Positions 36,768 to 45,226 of a DNA stretch of 64,000 bases are shown one piece after another. The notes below the pieces were generated by a model, which had not been told where the DNA came from, searched no databases, and saw only the letters and a list, made by a program, of their open reading frames with translations. A program made the translations under genes and the position numbers. Origin of the DNA: Embleya sp045207785 (GTDB lineage Bacteria; Actinomycetota; Actinomycetes; Streptomycetales; Streptomycetaceae); NCBI RefSeq assembly GCF_045207785.1, contig NZ_CP108776.1:3596001-3660000 (forward strand). The letters run 5' to 3'. The first letter of the stretch is position 1. Each line of letters starts with the position of its first letter.

Positions 36768-36970
36768 GTGTGGTGAAGGCCCAGGTCACGGAGGATTTCC
36801 GTAGACTGGGCCTTCGCAGTTTCCCGCATCGCCGCGCCTCGCATGCGGGGTCCGTGCCGGATGCGGGTCGATGTCGGCGCTGAAACTTCTTGACCCGCTT
36901 CGCAATGACGCCGGCAATGGGCTTGGCCGCGCGACTGCCACCTCGTGGAAGCAACGTCCGGCCCTACCCG

Positions 36971-37489
36971 TTACACATCCACCCTGAGCCGATGCACCGT
37001 ATTCCCGGCAGTGGTGGCGCTGCGAGACTTGCGGGGGAGCCCGGCAAGCAGGGATTGGCCTCCTCGCGTCGTTGAAGTCGCGGGGGCGCGACAAGCCGAC
37101 CGAGTCGTCGACCGCGTTGCCCGTCGGGCGGCCGGCTTGAAGGTCACCACTGGGTTGTCACTGAGCAACGCGACTATGAAGTGTCCTCCCAGGGCCCGTC
37201 CCAGGCGGAGCAGTGTCGGTGTGGTCACCGGTCGGCCGCCGTCCTCAAGGCGGCGGATGACCCGCTCGTTCATCCCCGCGCGGCGGGCAAGCTCCGCCTT
37301 CGTCCAGCCGAGTGCAATGCGGCGGTCGTAAACGGCTTGGGCCATCGCGTCACCGAGCGCGGCCTCCGCATACGCCTGGTCGAACTCCTCGACCTCGCCC
37401 GTGGTCATCGCGTCCGCGTGGGACGTCTCAGGGACGGGCTCGGCGGCGGCCTTCGCGGCCCTGCGACGCATTGCCTCACGCGCATTCAT
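36971..37489 (-). CDS. HigA-like XRE antitoxin, unit 4 (orphan)
   Basis: Same 172-residue protein as in units 1-3 but without a working toxin beside it. An orphan antitoxin could neutralise the toxins of the other units; on the other hand, no promoter from the upstream operon remains, so expression is uncertain. Confidence 0.75.
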   Translation of the reverse strand: MNAREAMRRRAAKAAAEPVPETSHADAMTTGEVEEFDQAYAEAALGDAMAQAVYDRRIALGWTKAELARRAGMNERVIRRLEDGGRPVTTPTLLRLGRALGGHFIVALLSDNPVVTFKPAARRATRSTTRSACRAPATSTTRGGQSLLAGLPRKSRSATTAGNTVHRLRVDV

Positions 37490-37555
37490 CGTCCTGCCTC
37501 CGTCATTCGTCTCGTCCGTCGCCGTCGGTCTTCCCGGTTTGCCACCAGCCGCTCG

Positions 37556-37736
37556 TCACCAGCCGCCCAGTTCCAGCGGCTCCCCGGCGAAGATAATCGC
37601 GACCGGCGCACCGGAGTGGTCGTTCTGGCATGTCTTCATCACCTGTCTGGCACGCTCGACCTGCAAGTGCTCGTTCATCCTCTGTTTGCCGAACACCGTC
37701 AAGAGCACCGCGGTCGCGTCACCGCCCGGTTCGCCA
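37556..37736 (-). pseudogene. Remnant of HigB-like toxin, unit 4
   Basis: The C-terminal ~55 codons match the intact toxin (DATAVLLTVFGKQRMNEHLQVERARQVMK) with substitutions R to G and V to L. Upstream, 27 bp of the intact gene are replaced by 2 bp, which shifts the frame, and homology stops at GGCGAA next to the att sequence at 37739. The open frame that runs on to 38047 is a chance fusion across att. Confidence 0.8.
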
Positions 37737-37738
37737 CG

Positions 37739-37770
37739 TAGAACGCGAGTTCGATTCTCGTCGCCCGCTC
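37739..37770 (+). repeat. att copy 5 (right end of array)
   Basis: 32 bp, TAGAACGCGAGTTC...CGCCCGCTC, identical to the last 32 bp of the tRNA-Gly 3' half. The anticodon-loop part found in the other copies is absent. Probable right boundary with the old chromosome. Confidence 0.8.
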
Positions 37771-38187
37771 GTGGGGTCCCTCCGGGCGAGCACCACGCTC
37801 GTGGGCGTGGTCGAGTTTGGCGCCGTGGCGCGTCGATCTTGTTGCCGGCAGCGGCACACGGACGCCGGCTCCGGACTCCGCCAAAGGGGCGAGTCGTTGC
37901 CGAGGTCTCAGGCACGCACGCACGCACGTGGGCTTGCCGGATGTCGAGACGGATCTCGGCGATTGCCGGCGGCACCACGTGTACGCCGTTCGTGTCCGTC
38001 GCGATGCGTGGATCGAAGTCGTAGGTAAGCATTCCAGTTATGGCCATCGGCCTTGGGATGTGTCGGTGTCCGGGGATCGAACTCGGCTTCCGCCGACCTT
38101 GACGGCTTATGAGGCGGCGTCCCCCCGTAGAGGCATGCCGCCATCTCCTCGCATGGATACGACACTCGAACAGAGGGATGTCAGACG
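37771..38187. other. Non-coding stretch right of the array, with a tRNA-like remnant
   Basis: No convincing gene. On the minus strand 38122-38061 reads like the 3' half of a tRNA with a CAT anticodon loop (CTCATAA) and a T-loop (CCGAG-TTCGATC-CCCGG), but both stems contain a mismatch and no 5' half pairs with it. It could be a decayed att site of an older island. A short CACG run lies near 37913-37928. Confidence 0.3.
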
Positions 38188-39666
38188 ATGCATCGGATCA
38201 CCGTCTTTGCCGTGGTGGGCGTGCTGACCGCAGCGCTCTCGGCCTGTGGGACGCCCGTACAGACCGTGCCCAGTGGTGGCTCACCGCCCAGCTCTGCCGC
38301 TCCGCCCGGGGCCGTGCCCAATGAAGCTTGGGCGTGGACCCAACTGACCAGCCGTGGCACCCAGATCCGTTACGTGACCACCGACACCACGCAAACCTGC
38401 CCCAGCGTGCGGTACTCCCTGGCAGGGAGCAGCAACCTAGTCCAATTGCACCGTGTGAGCGTCCCCATGGGGGCGCAGTTCCCGACCACCGTGTGCGAGT
38501 TGGGTCTGGCCCTCGGGGCCTCCAACGCGGTGCTCGATCAGTCGACGATCCAGGCGGCCACGGTGCACCCCGCGAACCGTCAACTCCCCTTGCCGAACTG
38601 GACTGCGACCACGCGTCCCCGCACCATCGGGGTCATCGGCGACACCGGATGCCGAGTCCCGACGGCAGGTGCCGCGCAGGACTGCGCGAATCATCAAAGC
38701 GGTTGGCCCTTCCCGCAGATCGCGAACAGTGCCGCCACCGTGTCGCGGCCGGATCTCGTGATCCATGTCGGTGACTACCTCTACCGTGACGACCCCGGCA
38801 AGGAAAACGACATGGCAGCCAATCCGGGTTGCGTGAGGTACGAGGACAGGGCCAGTTGGTCCTGTGTTGTCGCCGACTTCTTCAGGCCGGCGGAAACGCT
38901 GCTGGCCGCGGCGCCGATCGCGTTGACCCGGGGCAACCACGAAGACTGCAATGCCTCGCAAATGGGCGGCGCGGGTGGTGCGTGGTTCCGCTACCTCGCC
39001 GACGACCTTCGCATGAACGGATCGTGCAGCGAATACACCAATCCGCCGGCCGCGATTCGCGCGGGCATCCTGAACCTGGTCTCGGTGGACTCCTCGTTTG
39101 CCGACCCGAGCGACGACGGAACCGTAACGACGGCGCAGAAGGACCAATACACCGCGCAATTCGCGGCCGTGAACCAGGATGCGCAACAGCACCCCACCCA
39201 CGATTACTTCGTATTCACGCACAAGCCGCTGTGGATGGTGAAGGGCGCAGGCTCAACGACAGGGGCGGTGGACTGGGCAACCCACGTCCTCGACGCAGCC
39301 GTCACCAATACCAGCCTGGGTCGCCTGGCCGACAACATTCGACTGGTGCTGTCAGGCCACATCCACCTCTACCAGATGGTCGCCTTCAACACCCTCCGTC
39401 CACCCCAGGTGACCGTGGGCTCCTCGGGCGGAGCCCCACTGGCCAACGGCCCGGACGACAGCAAGGTCATCGGACAACCGGTCGGCTCGCGTCCGCAGGT
39501 TGTCACTCAGTCGATCACCCACGGAGGGACCTTCGGGTACGCGGTCCTGCGCGACAACGGCGGGACCTGGGACCTCACCTCTCATGACAGGACCGGTGCC
39601 GTCCGGGGTCCAACCTGCACGTTGGACCGAAGCCTCACGAACAAGAAGTTCACCTGCCACACCTGA
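38188..39666 (+). CDS. Secreted lipoprotein metallophosphoesterase
   Basis: 492 residues with a lipoprotein signal (hydrophobic run ending LSAC, Cys at about 20) and a Pro/Ser-rich linker. A calcineurin-like phosphoesterase domain follows with GDTGC, VGDYLYRD, RGNHEDC, FTHKPLW and SGHIHLY. Substrate unknown; the layout resembles secreted purple-acid-type phosphatases. Unrelated in sequence detail to the Tat-exported enzyme at 603. A strong hairpin after the gene probably ends its transcript. Confidence 0.8.
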   Translation: MHRITVFAVVGVLTAALSACGTPVQTVPSGGSPPSSAAPPGAVPNEAWAWTQLTSRGTQIRYVTTDTTQTCPSVRYSLAGSSNLVQLHRVSVPMGAQFPTTVCELGLALGASNAVLDQSTIQAATVHPANRQLPLPNWTATTRPRTIGVIGDTGCRVPTAGAAQDCANHQSGWPFPQIANSAATVSRPDLVIHVGDYLYRDDPGKENDMAANPGCVRYEDRASWSCVVADFFRPAETLLAAAPIALTRGNHEDCNASQMGGAGGAWFRYLADDLRMNGSCSEYTNPPAAIRAGILNLVSVDSSFADPSDDGTVTTAQKDQYTAQFAAVNQDAQQHPTHDYFVFTHKPLWMVKGAGSTTGAVDWATHVLDAAVTNTSLGRLADNIRLVLSGHIHLYQMVAFNTLRPPQVTVGSSGGAPLANGPDDSKVIGQPVGSRPQVVTQSITHGGTFGYAVLRDNGGTWDLTSHDRTGAVRGPTCTLDRSLTNKKFTCHT

Positions 39667-39821
39667 GGTCCCGTGAACCGTGAGCGGGTCCGAAGGACAG
39701 ATCGCGGGCTTCCTCGCGGAAGGGGGACTGCCGCCCGGGCGGGGGCCGCCGGTCACGGCGGTCCCCCACCGGCCGGCGGCCCACGCATTGGGGCGAGAGG
39801 CAGAACGTTCTGCGAGAGGCC

Positions 39822-39851
39822 AGTGCCGCGCCCGACAGCGGGCGCGGCACT
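39822..39851. terminator. Bidirectional hairpin between convergent genes
   Basis: Perfect 13-bp arms AGTGCCGCGCCCG / CGGGCGCGGCACT with loop ACAG, between the phosphoesterase (ends 39666) and the gene ending at 39850. A 14-bp palindrome GCAGAACGTTCTGC precedes it at 39800-39813. Confidence 0.7.
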
Positions 39852-40296
39852 AGTCAGTGGCAAACCGCGGTCGTGGGTCCGCGTGTTTGACCCATTTCTC
39901 GGTGCTTCGACAGATCCCCAGCCCGAGGTGGTCGAACTCATCCCTGCCGCCCGGCGGACTCGCGACGCCGATACGGCGCAATGCACGGGAGATCGCCCCC
40001 GAACCGTCCGTCGCCTCGTCGAAGATCACCTCGCCGTTCAGCCATACCTTGGCGTCTTGTCCTCCAACGCCGGCGAAGATCTCCGCATTGATGTAGGCAA
40101 CGTGGCCAAACCTGGACCACTCGGCCAGAACGCCACCGACGTTCCTCCGATTCGTCCCGAGACTGACCAGTACCTCCTTGGTCAGCGGCACCAGGCCAAA
40201 CCCTTGTTCCCTCGTAACGACTGGAACCCCCGGGTCCTGGACAACGTGGTCCAGGACCCCCAAGTGGGCGACCACAGCAGTGATGTCGTACGCCAT
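39850..40296 (-). CDS. Hypothetical protein (148 aa)
   Basis: Not recognised. GGGAGG stands 5 bases before ATG (MAYDITAVVAHLGVLDHVV). Soluble, with a GRDEFDHLGLGICRSTEKWVKH tail. Its codon use is normal. The size and the acidic, single-domain look would fit an immunity-type protein, but there is no linked toxin, so no function is claimed. Confidence 0.6.
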   Translation of the reverse strand: MAYDITAVVAHLGVLDHVVQDPGVPVVTREQGFGLVPLTKEVLVSLGTNRRNVGGVLAEWSRFGHVAYINAEIFAGVGGQDAKVWLNGEVIFDEATDGSGAISRALRRIGVASPPGGRDEFDHLGLGICRSTEKWVKHADPRPRFATD

Positions 40297-40365
40297 ACCA
40301 GCCTCCCTTTCGTAGGCAGCGGACCAACGTAATCCATCGACCGTGTGAGACCCGGCCTACTTTTT

Positions 40366-40854
40366 TCAGGGGCGGCGGAGGTTGGTGAGGCGGTGGCGGG
40401 TGGATTCGGGGGTGCGGGGGAAGCGGGACTCGACGGTGTCTCTGATGTCGGCGAGGGTTTGGGCGGCGAGTTCGCGGCGCCAGGCCAGTTCGGCGCGGGC
40501 CATGGCCTGGGAGACGACGCAGGTCTTGAGGTAGTCGGTTTCCGGGTCGCCGCCGGGGGCCGCGCGCAGGATGCCCTGGCAGCGGAAGGCGTCCTGCGGG
40601 CCCTCGATCGCGGCCACCACGTCCATCAGGGTGATCTGCTTCAGGTCGCGCGCCAGCCGGAAGCCGCCGCGCGGGCCGGACGTCGAGGTCAGGATCTCCG
40701 CCCGCACGAGCGCCTGGAGCTGCTTGTTCAGGTAGGCCGCGGGGAGGTCGTAGAAGGCCGCCAGTTTCGTCGCCGTCACGGCCTGCCCCGGCTCGGCCCA
40801 CGACAGGGTCAGGCAACTGTGCAGCGCCCACTCCACACCCTCGCTCATCTGCAT
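40366..40854 (-). CDS. Rrf2-family transcriptional regulator
   Basis: 162 residues with the Rrf2 winged helix: MSEGVEWALHSCLTLSW, then TATKLAAFYDLPAAYLNKQLQALVRAEILTSTSGPRGGFRLAR, the typical GPRGGF wing. Only two Cys follow (FRCQGIL, LKTCVV) rather than the three-Cys Fe-S cluster of NsrR/IscR, so it may sense thiol chemistry or nothing by iron. An inverted repeat CTGGA-N9-TCCAG at 40858-40876 overlaps its start region and may be its own operator. Confidence 0.82.
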   Translation of the reverse strand: MQMSEGVEWALHSCLTLSWAEPGQAVTATKLAAFYDLPAAYLNKQLQALVRAEILTSTSGPRGGFRLARDLKQITLMDVVAAIEGPQDAFRCQGILRAAPGGDPETDYLKTCVVSQAMARAELAWRRELAAQTLADIRDTVESRFPRTPESTRHRLTNLRRP

Positions 40855-40857
40855 TTA

Positions 40858-40876
40858 CTGGACGTTACACATCCAG
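40858..40876. promoter_or_regulatory. Inverted repeat before the Rrf2 gene
   Basis: CTGGA-N9-TCCAG, 4 bp upstream of the Rrf2 start codon; candidate autoregulatory site. Confidence 0.35.
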
Positions 40877-40908
40877 AATAGTGCCTGCAACCCCGTGCGC
40901 CACGCGGA

Positions 40909-41697
40909 TCACAGCGCCCGTTCCGCGAGTTGCTCCAGCCGCCTCGCGCGGGCGATGGCGTCGAGCGGTTCCGGCTCGGTGCCGGTGCGGCAGTGCCGGC
41001 AGAGGTCGCCGGGGGCGAGGCCGGGCCCGGGCCGACCGCAGTCGTCGCACTCCACGAGGCGGACACGGGGATGGCCGGACCGGCGCTGGGACGGAACGGC
41101 CACGGCGACGGCGCCGCCGGGGTCGGCGGGCGCGGGAGCCCTGGTGAGGCGGTGGTGCAGCAGGCCGGTCTTGATGGTTCGCCCCTCGGGAGGCAGGTCC
41201 TCGGTGAGGTCGCGGACCACGTCGGCCTCCGTGTCTCCGGCCGCCAGGCGCGCCAGGACGAAGGGCACGAGGGTGCGCAACTCCCGGCTCTTGAAGGCCA
41301 ATCGATCGTCGATGTCCGCGAGGGAGTGGAGCAGTTCGAGGGCCCGAACAGCAGGGTCCGGGTCCTCGGGCGGCGCGTCGGGAGCGTCGCCCGCAGATCG
41401 CGAGCCGGACCACTCCGTGTGGCGCCCGAGCAGCCGGCCGGTCGCGGCATCGCGCACGCGTCGCGCGCCCGCGACGCCCGCTTCGGTGAGTTCACGCAGC
41501 ACGCGGGCGGCGATATGGGCGCCCACGCCGATGAGTTCGCGAATGGTGGCGATGCTTAGCGGGGTGCCCGGGGGCGCGACGTGATACCGCAGGGCGGCTT
41601 CCAAGGCGCAGCCTTGGAGAAAGCCGTAGCGGTCCAACACGGCGGCGACGGGGTCCTCGACAGCGGTGGGTGCATCGATACTCTGGGCCATAGCCAT
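40909..41697 (-). CDS. wHTH protein with C-terminal zinc ribbon
   Basis: 262 residues from ATG 41697 (MAMAQSIDAPTAVEDPVAAVL); the frame is open to 41817 but those residues look like upstream sequence, and AGGAAGAG lies 12 bases before this ATG. Residues ~20-90 look like a winged helix (SIATIRELIGVGAHIAARVLRELTEAG). The C-terminal CDDCGRPGPGLAPGDLCRHC is a CxxC...CxxC zinc ribbon. A DNA-binding role is inferred; no family name is recognised. Confidence 0.6.
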   Translation of the reverse strand: MAMAQSIDAPTAVEDPVAAVLDRYGFLQGCALEAALRYHVAPPGTPLSIATIRELIGVGAHIAARVLRELTEAGVAGARRVRDAATGRLLGRHTEWSGSRSAGDAPDAPPEDPDPAVRALELLHSLADIDDRLAFKSRELRTLVPFVLARLAAGDTEADVVRDLTEDLPPEGRTIKTGLLHHRLTRAPAPADPGGAVAVAVPSQRRSGHPRVRLVECDDCGRPGPGLAPGDLCRHCRTGTEPEPLDAIARARRLEQLAERAL

Positions 41698-41817
41698 GGC
41701 GAGGGGTCTCTTCCTCGTTCGGTGGTCAGGCCCTCGGCTGGTGTTACCGACACCATCGGGGGCCGACTTACGTTTCGGATACGACCCAGCACACAGTGCG
41801 ACCACACGTGGCGTCAA

Positions 41818-42207
41818 TCACCCTCTCGGGTGACGCTCGCCCACCAGGGCCGGCCGCCGCCCCGCAGGGGCAGCCGGCCTAGTGGTTCCTAGAAGGCGCC
41901 GGCATCCGTACAACGGAAAACCGCGTCCACGGCCCGACCTCGGCAAACGTCGCGCCGCCCGCAACGCCCTTCCGTACAACGGGTTTCCCCCACATCGGAC
42001 GACCCGTACGACAGGCGATTCCGCGCTGTCGTCCGAGAGCGGAGAGAGCGGAGAGACCGGAGAAAGCGGAGAGGAAAAGCGTCACCCCCGGAGCGGGCGG
42101 AGGAAGCACCAGGGGTGACGTCTGCGGGGGTGGCGTCCACGCCGATGACCCCTTCGGGGTGAGGCCCGCGTGGCTCGACCCCCGCGGTCAGGCGGTCGAG
42201 TAATCGC
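41818..42207. other. Gene-poor stretch with short repeats
   Basis: No supported gene. It holds two copies of TCCGTACAACGG (near 41906 and 41971), a GCGGAGAGA-type direct repeat (42040-42075) and a small hairpin CCCCTTCGGGG. Short ORFs here have no family features. Confidence 0.5.
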
Positions 42208-43584
42208 TCACTCGGTCCAGCGCGGGCTGGTGGCGATCGCCTCCAGTTGATCGAGGGTCAGCACCGGCTCGGCCCGAGACGGCTTGTTGTCTCCGTCCGT
42301 CAGCGTGAGTCCACCGAGGGGGTCCTCGTCATCGGACAGGATCAGTCCGTCGCCGGCCTCGTTCCCCGAGTGGATCCAGACCGTGAGCCCGTCGGCGTAT
42401 CGCACGCTCACCGTCCAGTAGACGAATTCGGGCGGCCCGTTGCGGACCGACTGCCGGGACGCGACCAGCGTGGCGCCGTCGGCCAGGGGCTTGGTGCTGC
42501 AGTCGGCAATCTCGGCACAGGTCCAGAGCGGCTCGCCGGTGCGCCGTACCCCCGCCGAAACCGTCGACAGCCCCTTCGCGTCGCTGACGACCACCGTGGG
42601 ACCCGTCTCCCGCTCGCCCTTACGCGTTACCTTCGTCCCGGCCGGAAGCAGGCTCTCCAGGATGGCAAGGCTCCGGCTCTCCGGCGTCGGGAGCGCGGAG
42701 ACGGCCCCCTTCCAGCGCGAATCCGTCACGATCCCGATGAGCTGGTCGACCGTCAGCCGCGGATCCTCCGTCACGCCGATCACGCCCTTGTCGGAACCGA
42801 TGTGCTGGTCCCGCACGCCACCGCTGTACGTGTCGAGCGCGACCCGGCCGCCGTCGGGTCGATCCAGGATGACGCGCCAGCGCCGCTGCCGGGGCTCCCC
42901 CCACGGATCGGTGAGCGTCTTGGCGACCGTCAGCATCGAGCCGTCCGAGCGCTTGCTCGTGTTGCAGTCGTCGTACTGACGCCGCCCATCGGCGGCAACG
43001 CACTTCGCGATCTCGAAGTCCGGGGTCCCGGGCGCCGGGCGCGAGACCGTCACCCGAACGCCGGACACGCCTCCGGCATCGCGGTACACGAGCTGCGCGT
43101 AGGGATTCATGCCGGCCAACGGCGGGTCCGTGGGGTTGGGCTGCGAGCCCTGCCCGGAGACGTCGCTCACCTTCCCCTTGGCCGGCATCAGGCTCTTGAG
43201 TACGGAGATCATCTGATCTCCCGTCACGGGCCAACTCGTGGGCAGCTCCGAGTCCGGCAGCGTGCGCCGGGAGGCCGCCGAACCGTCGGCGTCCATGGTG
43301 CGATCGAGCGCGACCACACCACCCGCCACCGCGACCGCCACCGCGCACGCGGCGGCCGAGAGGCGAATGCGCCTGGCCCGCCGGATCTGCTTGCCGCGCA
43401 CGAGCGCACGCGGAATCGCGTCGGGGCCGTGCGCCGGGAACGATTCCACGGCAGTGCGCAGGGCGCCCGGCAGCAGATTTCCCAACTCCTCCCCATGGTC
43501 CGGTACTTGCCCGGGCGAATTCGAATCGGAACGGTCGGGCCCAGCCGGGTCCCGCGGGGGTGATCCAAAGCCGGAGGCGGCCAC
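42208..43584 (-). CDS. Membrane-anchored partner of the ECF sigma factor (anti-sigma-like)
   Basis: 458 residues from GTG 43584. About 70 cytoplasmic residues ending in a basic RGKQIRRARRIRL are followed by one membrane helix (SAAACAVAVAVAGGVVAL) and a ~350-residue extracytoplasmic part. In that part two related segments recur (VDQLIGIVTDSRWKG and LDQLEAIATSPRWTE). Downstream of, and on the same strand as, the sigma gene at 43723 (138-bp gap). No zinc anti-sigma motif is visible, so anti-sigma function is inferred from topology and position. Confidence 0.6.
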   Translation of the reverse strand: MAASGFGSPPRDPAGPDRSDSNSPGQVPDHGEELGNLLPGALRTAVESFPAHGPDAIPRALVRGKQIRRARRIRLSAAACAVAVAVAGGVVALDRTMDADGSAASRRTLPDSELPTSWPVTGDQMISVLKSLMPAKGKVSDVSGQGSQPNPTDPPLAGMNPYAQLVYRDAGGVSGVRVTVSRPAPGTPDFEIAKCVAADGRRQYDDCNTSKRSDGSMLTVAKTLTDPWGEPRQRRWRVILDRPDGGRVALDTYSGGVRDQHIGSDKGVIGVTEDPRLTVDQLIGIVTDSRWKGAVSALPTPESRSLAILESLLPAGTKVTRKGERETGPTVVVSDAKGLSTVSAGVRRTGEPLWTCAEIADCSTKPLADGATLVASRQSVRNGPPEFVYWTVSVRYADGLTVWIHSGNEAGDGLILSDDEDPLGGLTLTDGDNKPSRAEPVLTLDQLEAIATSPRWTE

Positions 43585-43722
43585 GGAACGATCACCGATC
43601 CTTTCGGTTGAGATGCGGAGTCACGTCGAGGTACCGAGTCATGGCAGCCACGTGTGCCGGGTCGCGGACGCACGCCGAGTCGCGGCCGTACCGCGCCCCG
43701 GCCACCTGCCGCCGCCGAGCGG

Positions 43723-44238
43723 TCACGACCGATCGAGGGCAAGGCCGACCAGCTGATCGCCGAGCACCGCGCGGAGCCGATCGAGCGCCCGCTTCGAGCA
43801 CACGCGTACCGCCCCGGCGGACAGGTTCAACACGTGGGCGGTCTCCTCCACCGACCGGTCCTCCCAGTACCGAAGGACCAGCACGGCCCGATCGCGCGGC
43901 GAGAGCCCGGCCAGACCGTCGAGCAGCGTGAGCCGCAACTCGGGATCCCCGTGCCGGCGTTCGGCGCGTTCCGGTACGGCATCGGTGGTGCGCTCGGCGG
44001 AGCACATGCGTCGCTGCTGCGCGAGGTACGTCCGGATCAACGTGGTGTTCGCGTAGGCGAACGGCCAGTCCATCCGGCCGATCCTGCGCCACTTGGGGTA
44101 CAGCTTTCCGAGCGTCTCCTGCAGCAGATCCTCGGCGTAGTGCCAGTCGCCGGAGGTAAGCAGGCACGCGGTGCGGAACAGCCTGCCACTGTGCGTGGCG
44201 GCGAAATCCTGGAACTCCGCGTCGCTCCCGCTTGCCAT
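43723..44238 (-). CDS. RNA polymerase sigma factor, SigE family (ECF)
   Basis: 171 residues from ATG 44238 (MASGSDAEFQDFAATHSGRLFRTACLLTSG; GGGGAG before it). Region 2 is HYAEDLLQETLGKLYPKWRRI..WPFAYANTTLIRTYLAQQRR and region 4 is LSPRDRAVLVLRYWEDRSVEETAHVLNLSAGAVRVCSKRAL. Typical of the actinobacterial SigE-type ECF group that is co-encoded with a single-pass membrane protein, as here. Confidence 0.88.
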   Translation of the reverse strand: MASGSDAEFQDFAATHSGRLFRTACLLTSGDWHYAEDLLQETLGKLYPKWRRIGRMDWPFAYANTTLIRTYLAQQRRMCSAERTTDAVPERAERRHGDPELRLTLLDGLAGLSPRDRAVLVLRYWEDRSVEETAHVLNLSAGAVRVCSKRALDRLRAVLGDQLVGLALDRS

Positions 44239-44459
44239 TCGTGCTCCCCGTTCGTCGACGTCACCAGGGGAATGTGATGGGCCCGGCAATCCGTTACAGC
44301 GCCCTCGGCGAGCGCGCGGCGAAGGGGATCGAGGCGGGAGCCGGCCGGGCCCCGGCGCGGACGCGCGGCGCCTCTTGGTTTCCGGTACAGGTCGCGCTGG
44401 GCAGGCTCGAAGCGCGCGCGTACCCGCGCGGCATCGCGGAGTTGGGGAGAGGCGTCCAC

Positions 44460-44669
44460 ATGGCCAAGATCAAGGGCAGCGTGAAGTGGTTCAACGAGGC
44501 CAAGGGCTTCGGCTTCATCAGCCCGGCGGACGGCACCAAGGACGTCTTCGTGCACTTCAGCGCGATCCAGGGGAACGGCTTCAAAACGCTTGCCGAGGGC
44601 CAGAACGTCGAGTTCGAGGTTCAGGACGGCCAGAAGGGCCCCAGCGCCGTGAACGTCACCGCCATCTGA
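44460..44669 (+). CDS. Cold-shock domain protein (CspA family)
   Basis: 69 residues, a single cold-shock domain. RNP1 (KGFGFI) and RNP2 (VFVHF) are both intact, so it should bind single-stranded RNA/DNA. The ATG at 44460 has GGGGAGAGG upstream; the longer open frame from 44232 covers the 5' leader. The 220-base leader before the ATG could hold a cold-responsive structure as in other csp mRNAs (inference). Confidence 0.93.
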   Translation: MAKIKGSVKWFNEAKGFGFISPADGTKDVFVHFSAIQGNGFKTLAEGQNVEFEVQDGQKGPSAVNVTAI

Positions 44670-44855
44670 CGGTCGCCGAACCGAACGCATGACGGTGGCC
44701 ACGAGATCGAACGCCGCGCTCGTGGCCACAGTCGCGGCCGGATCCGGCCCCGGCCTTTGGCCTTGATGCTCGGGCCTCGGGCCTCGGGCCTTTGCCTCAG
44801 GCCTCGGGCCCTTTGCCTCGGGCCTTTGGGTCCGGTCCCTCGGGCCCCGCCCGGG

Positions 44856-45146
44856 CTACGCCAGATACCGCTCGATCGTCTCGACCTTGGCGGTCAGCCC
44901 GTCGACGACACCGTCGCGAATGTCCGCCTTGAGCACGAGGCTCACCCGGTTCGACCGTGCCTTGACCGCCTCGACGGCCGCCTTCACCACGGCCATCACC
45001 TCGTCCCACTCCCCCTCGATGGAGGTGAACATGGCGTCGGTGCGATTCGGCAGGCCACTGGCTCGGACCACTCGAACGGCCTCCGCCACCGCCTCCCCGA
45101 CATCTTCACCGACACCGAGCGGGGACACCGAAAACGCGACGATCAC
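44856..45146 (-). CDS. MTH1187-family thiamine-binding protein
   Basis: 96 residues, ferredoxin-like thiamine-binding fold. The family N-terminus is VIVAFSVSPLG, so the GTG at 45146 (AAGGG 7 bases before it) is preferred over the ATG at 45173. FTSIEGEWDEVMAVVKAAVEAV is the second characteristic block. The 3' side (44751-44850) is a degenerate GGCCTCGGGCCTTT-type repeat. Confidence 0.8.
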   Translation of the reverse strand: MIVAFSVSPLGVGEDVGEAVAEAVRVVRASGLPNRTDAMFTSIEGEWDEVMAVVKAAVEAVKARSNRVSLVLKADIRDGVVDGLTAKVETIERYLA

Positions 45147-45226
45147 GACAGAACCCTTCGCAGCCCGAACCAAGAGACCGCCCCAGCCTAGGCGCGGCGC
45201 CTAGGCACGGCGCCCAAGCGCGGCGC

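Larger units (their letters stand above)
36724..37770. mobile_element. Truncated island unit 4 (about 1.05 kb)
   Basis: Carries only the left end of a unit: an intact antitoxin gene and a broken toxin gene, closed by the short att copy at 37739. Up to the toxin it matches units 2 and 3; within the toxin several substitutions and a net 25-bp deletion appear. Confidence 0.8.

Noticed and set aside
11941..37770. A complete, self-transferring AICE or prophage
   Set aside because: No integrase, replication initiator, FtsK/TraB or phage structural gene is visible in any unit; only a truncated excisionase-like ORF remains.
11941..37770. Array as a pure assembly duplication
   Set aside because: Not fully excluded, but the copies carry distinguishing differences (unit 1 left flank, 12409, 12811, the 2-bp hairpin loss, unit 4 changes) that a simple duplicated contig would not produce.
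37556..38047. 163-codon minus-strand frame at the right end of the array
   Set aside because: Chance fusion of a frameshifted toxin remnant with sequence across the att copy.
44232..44459. N-terminal extension of the cold-shock protein
   Set aside because: Family proteins start at MAKIKGSVKWF; the upstream frame overlaps the divergent sigma-factor start and lacks conservation.
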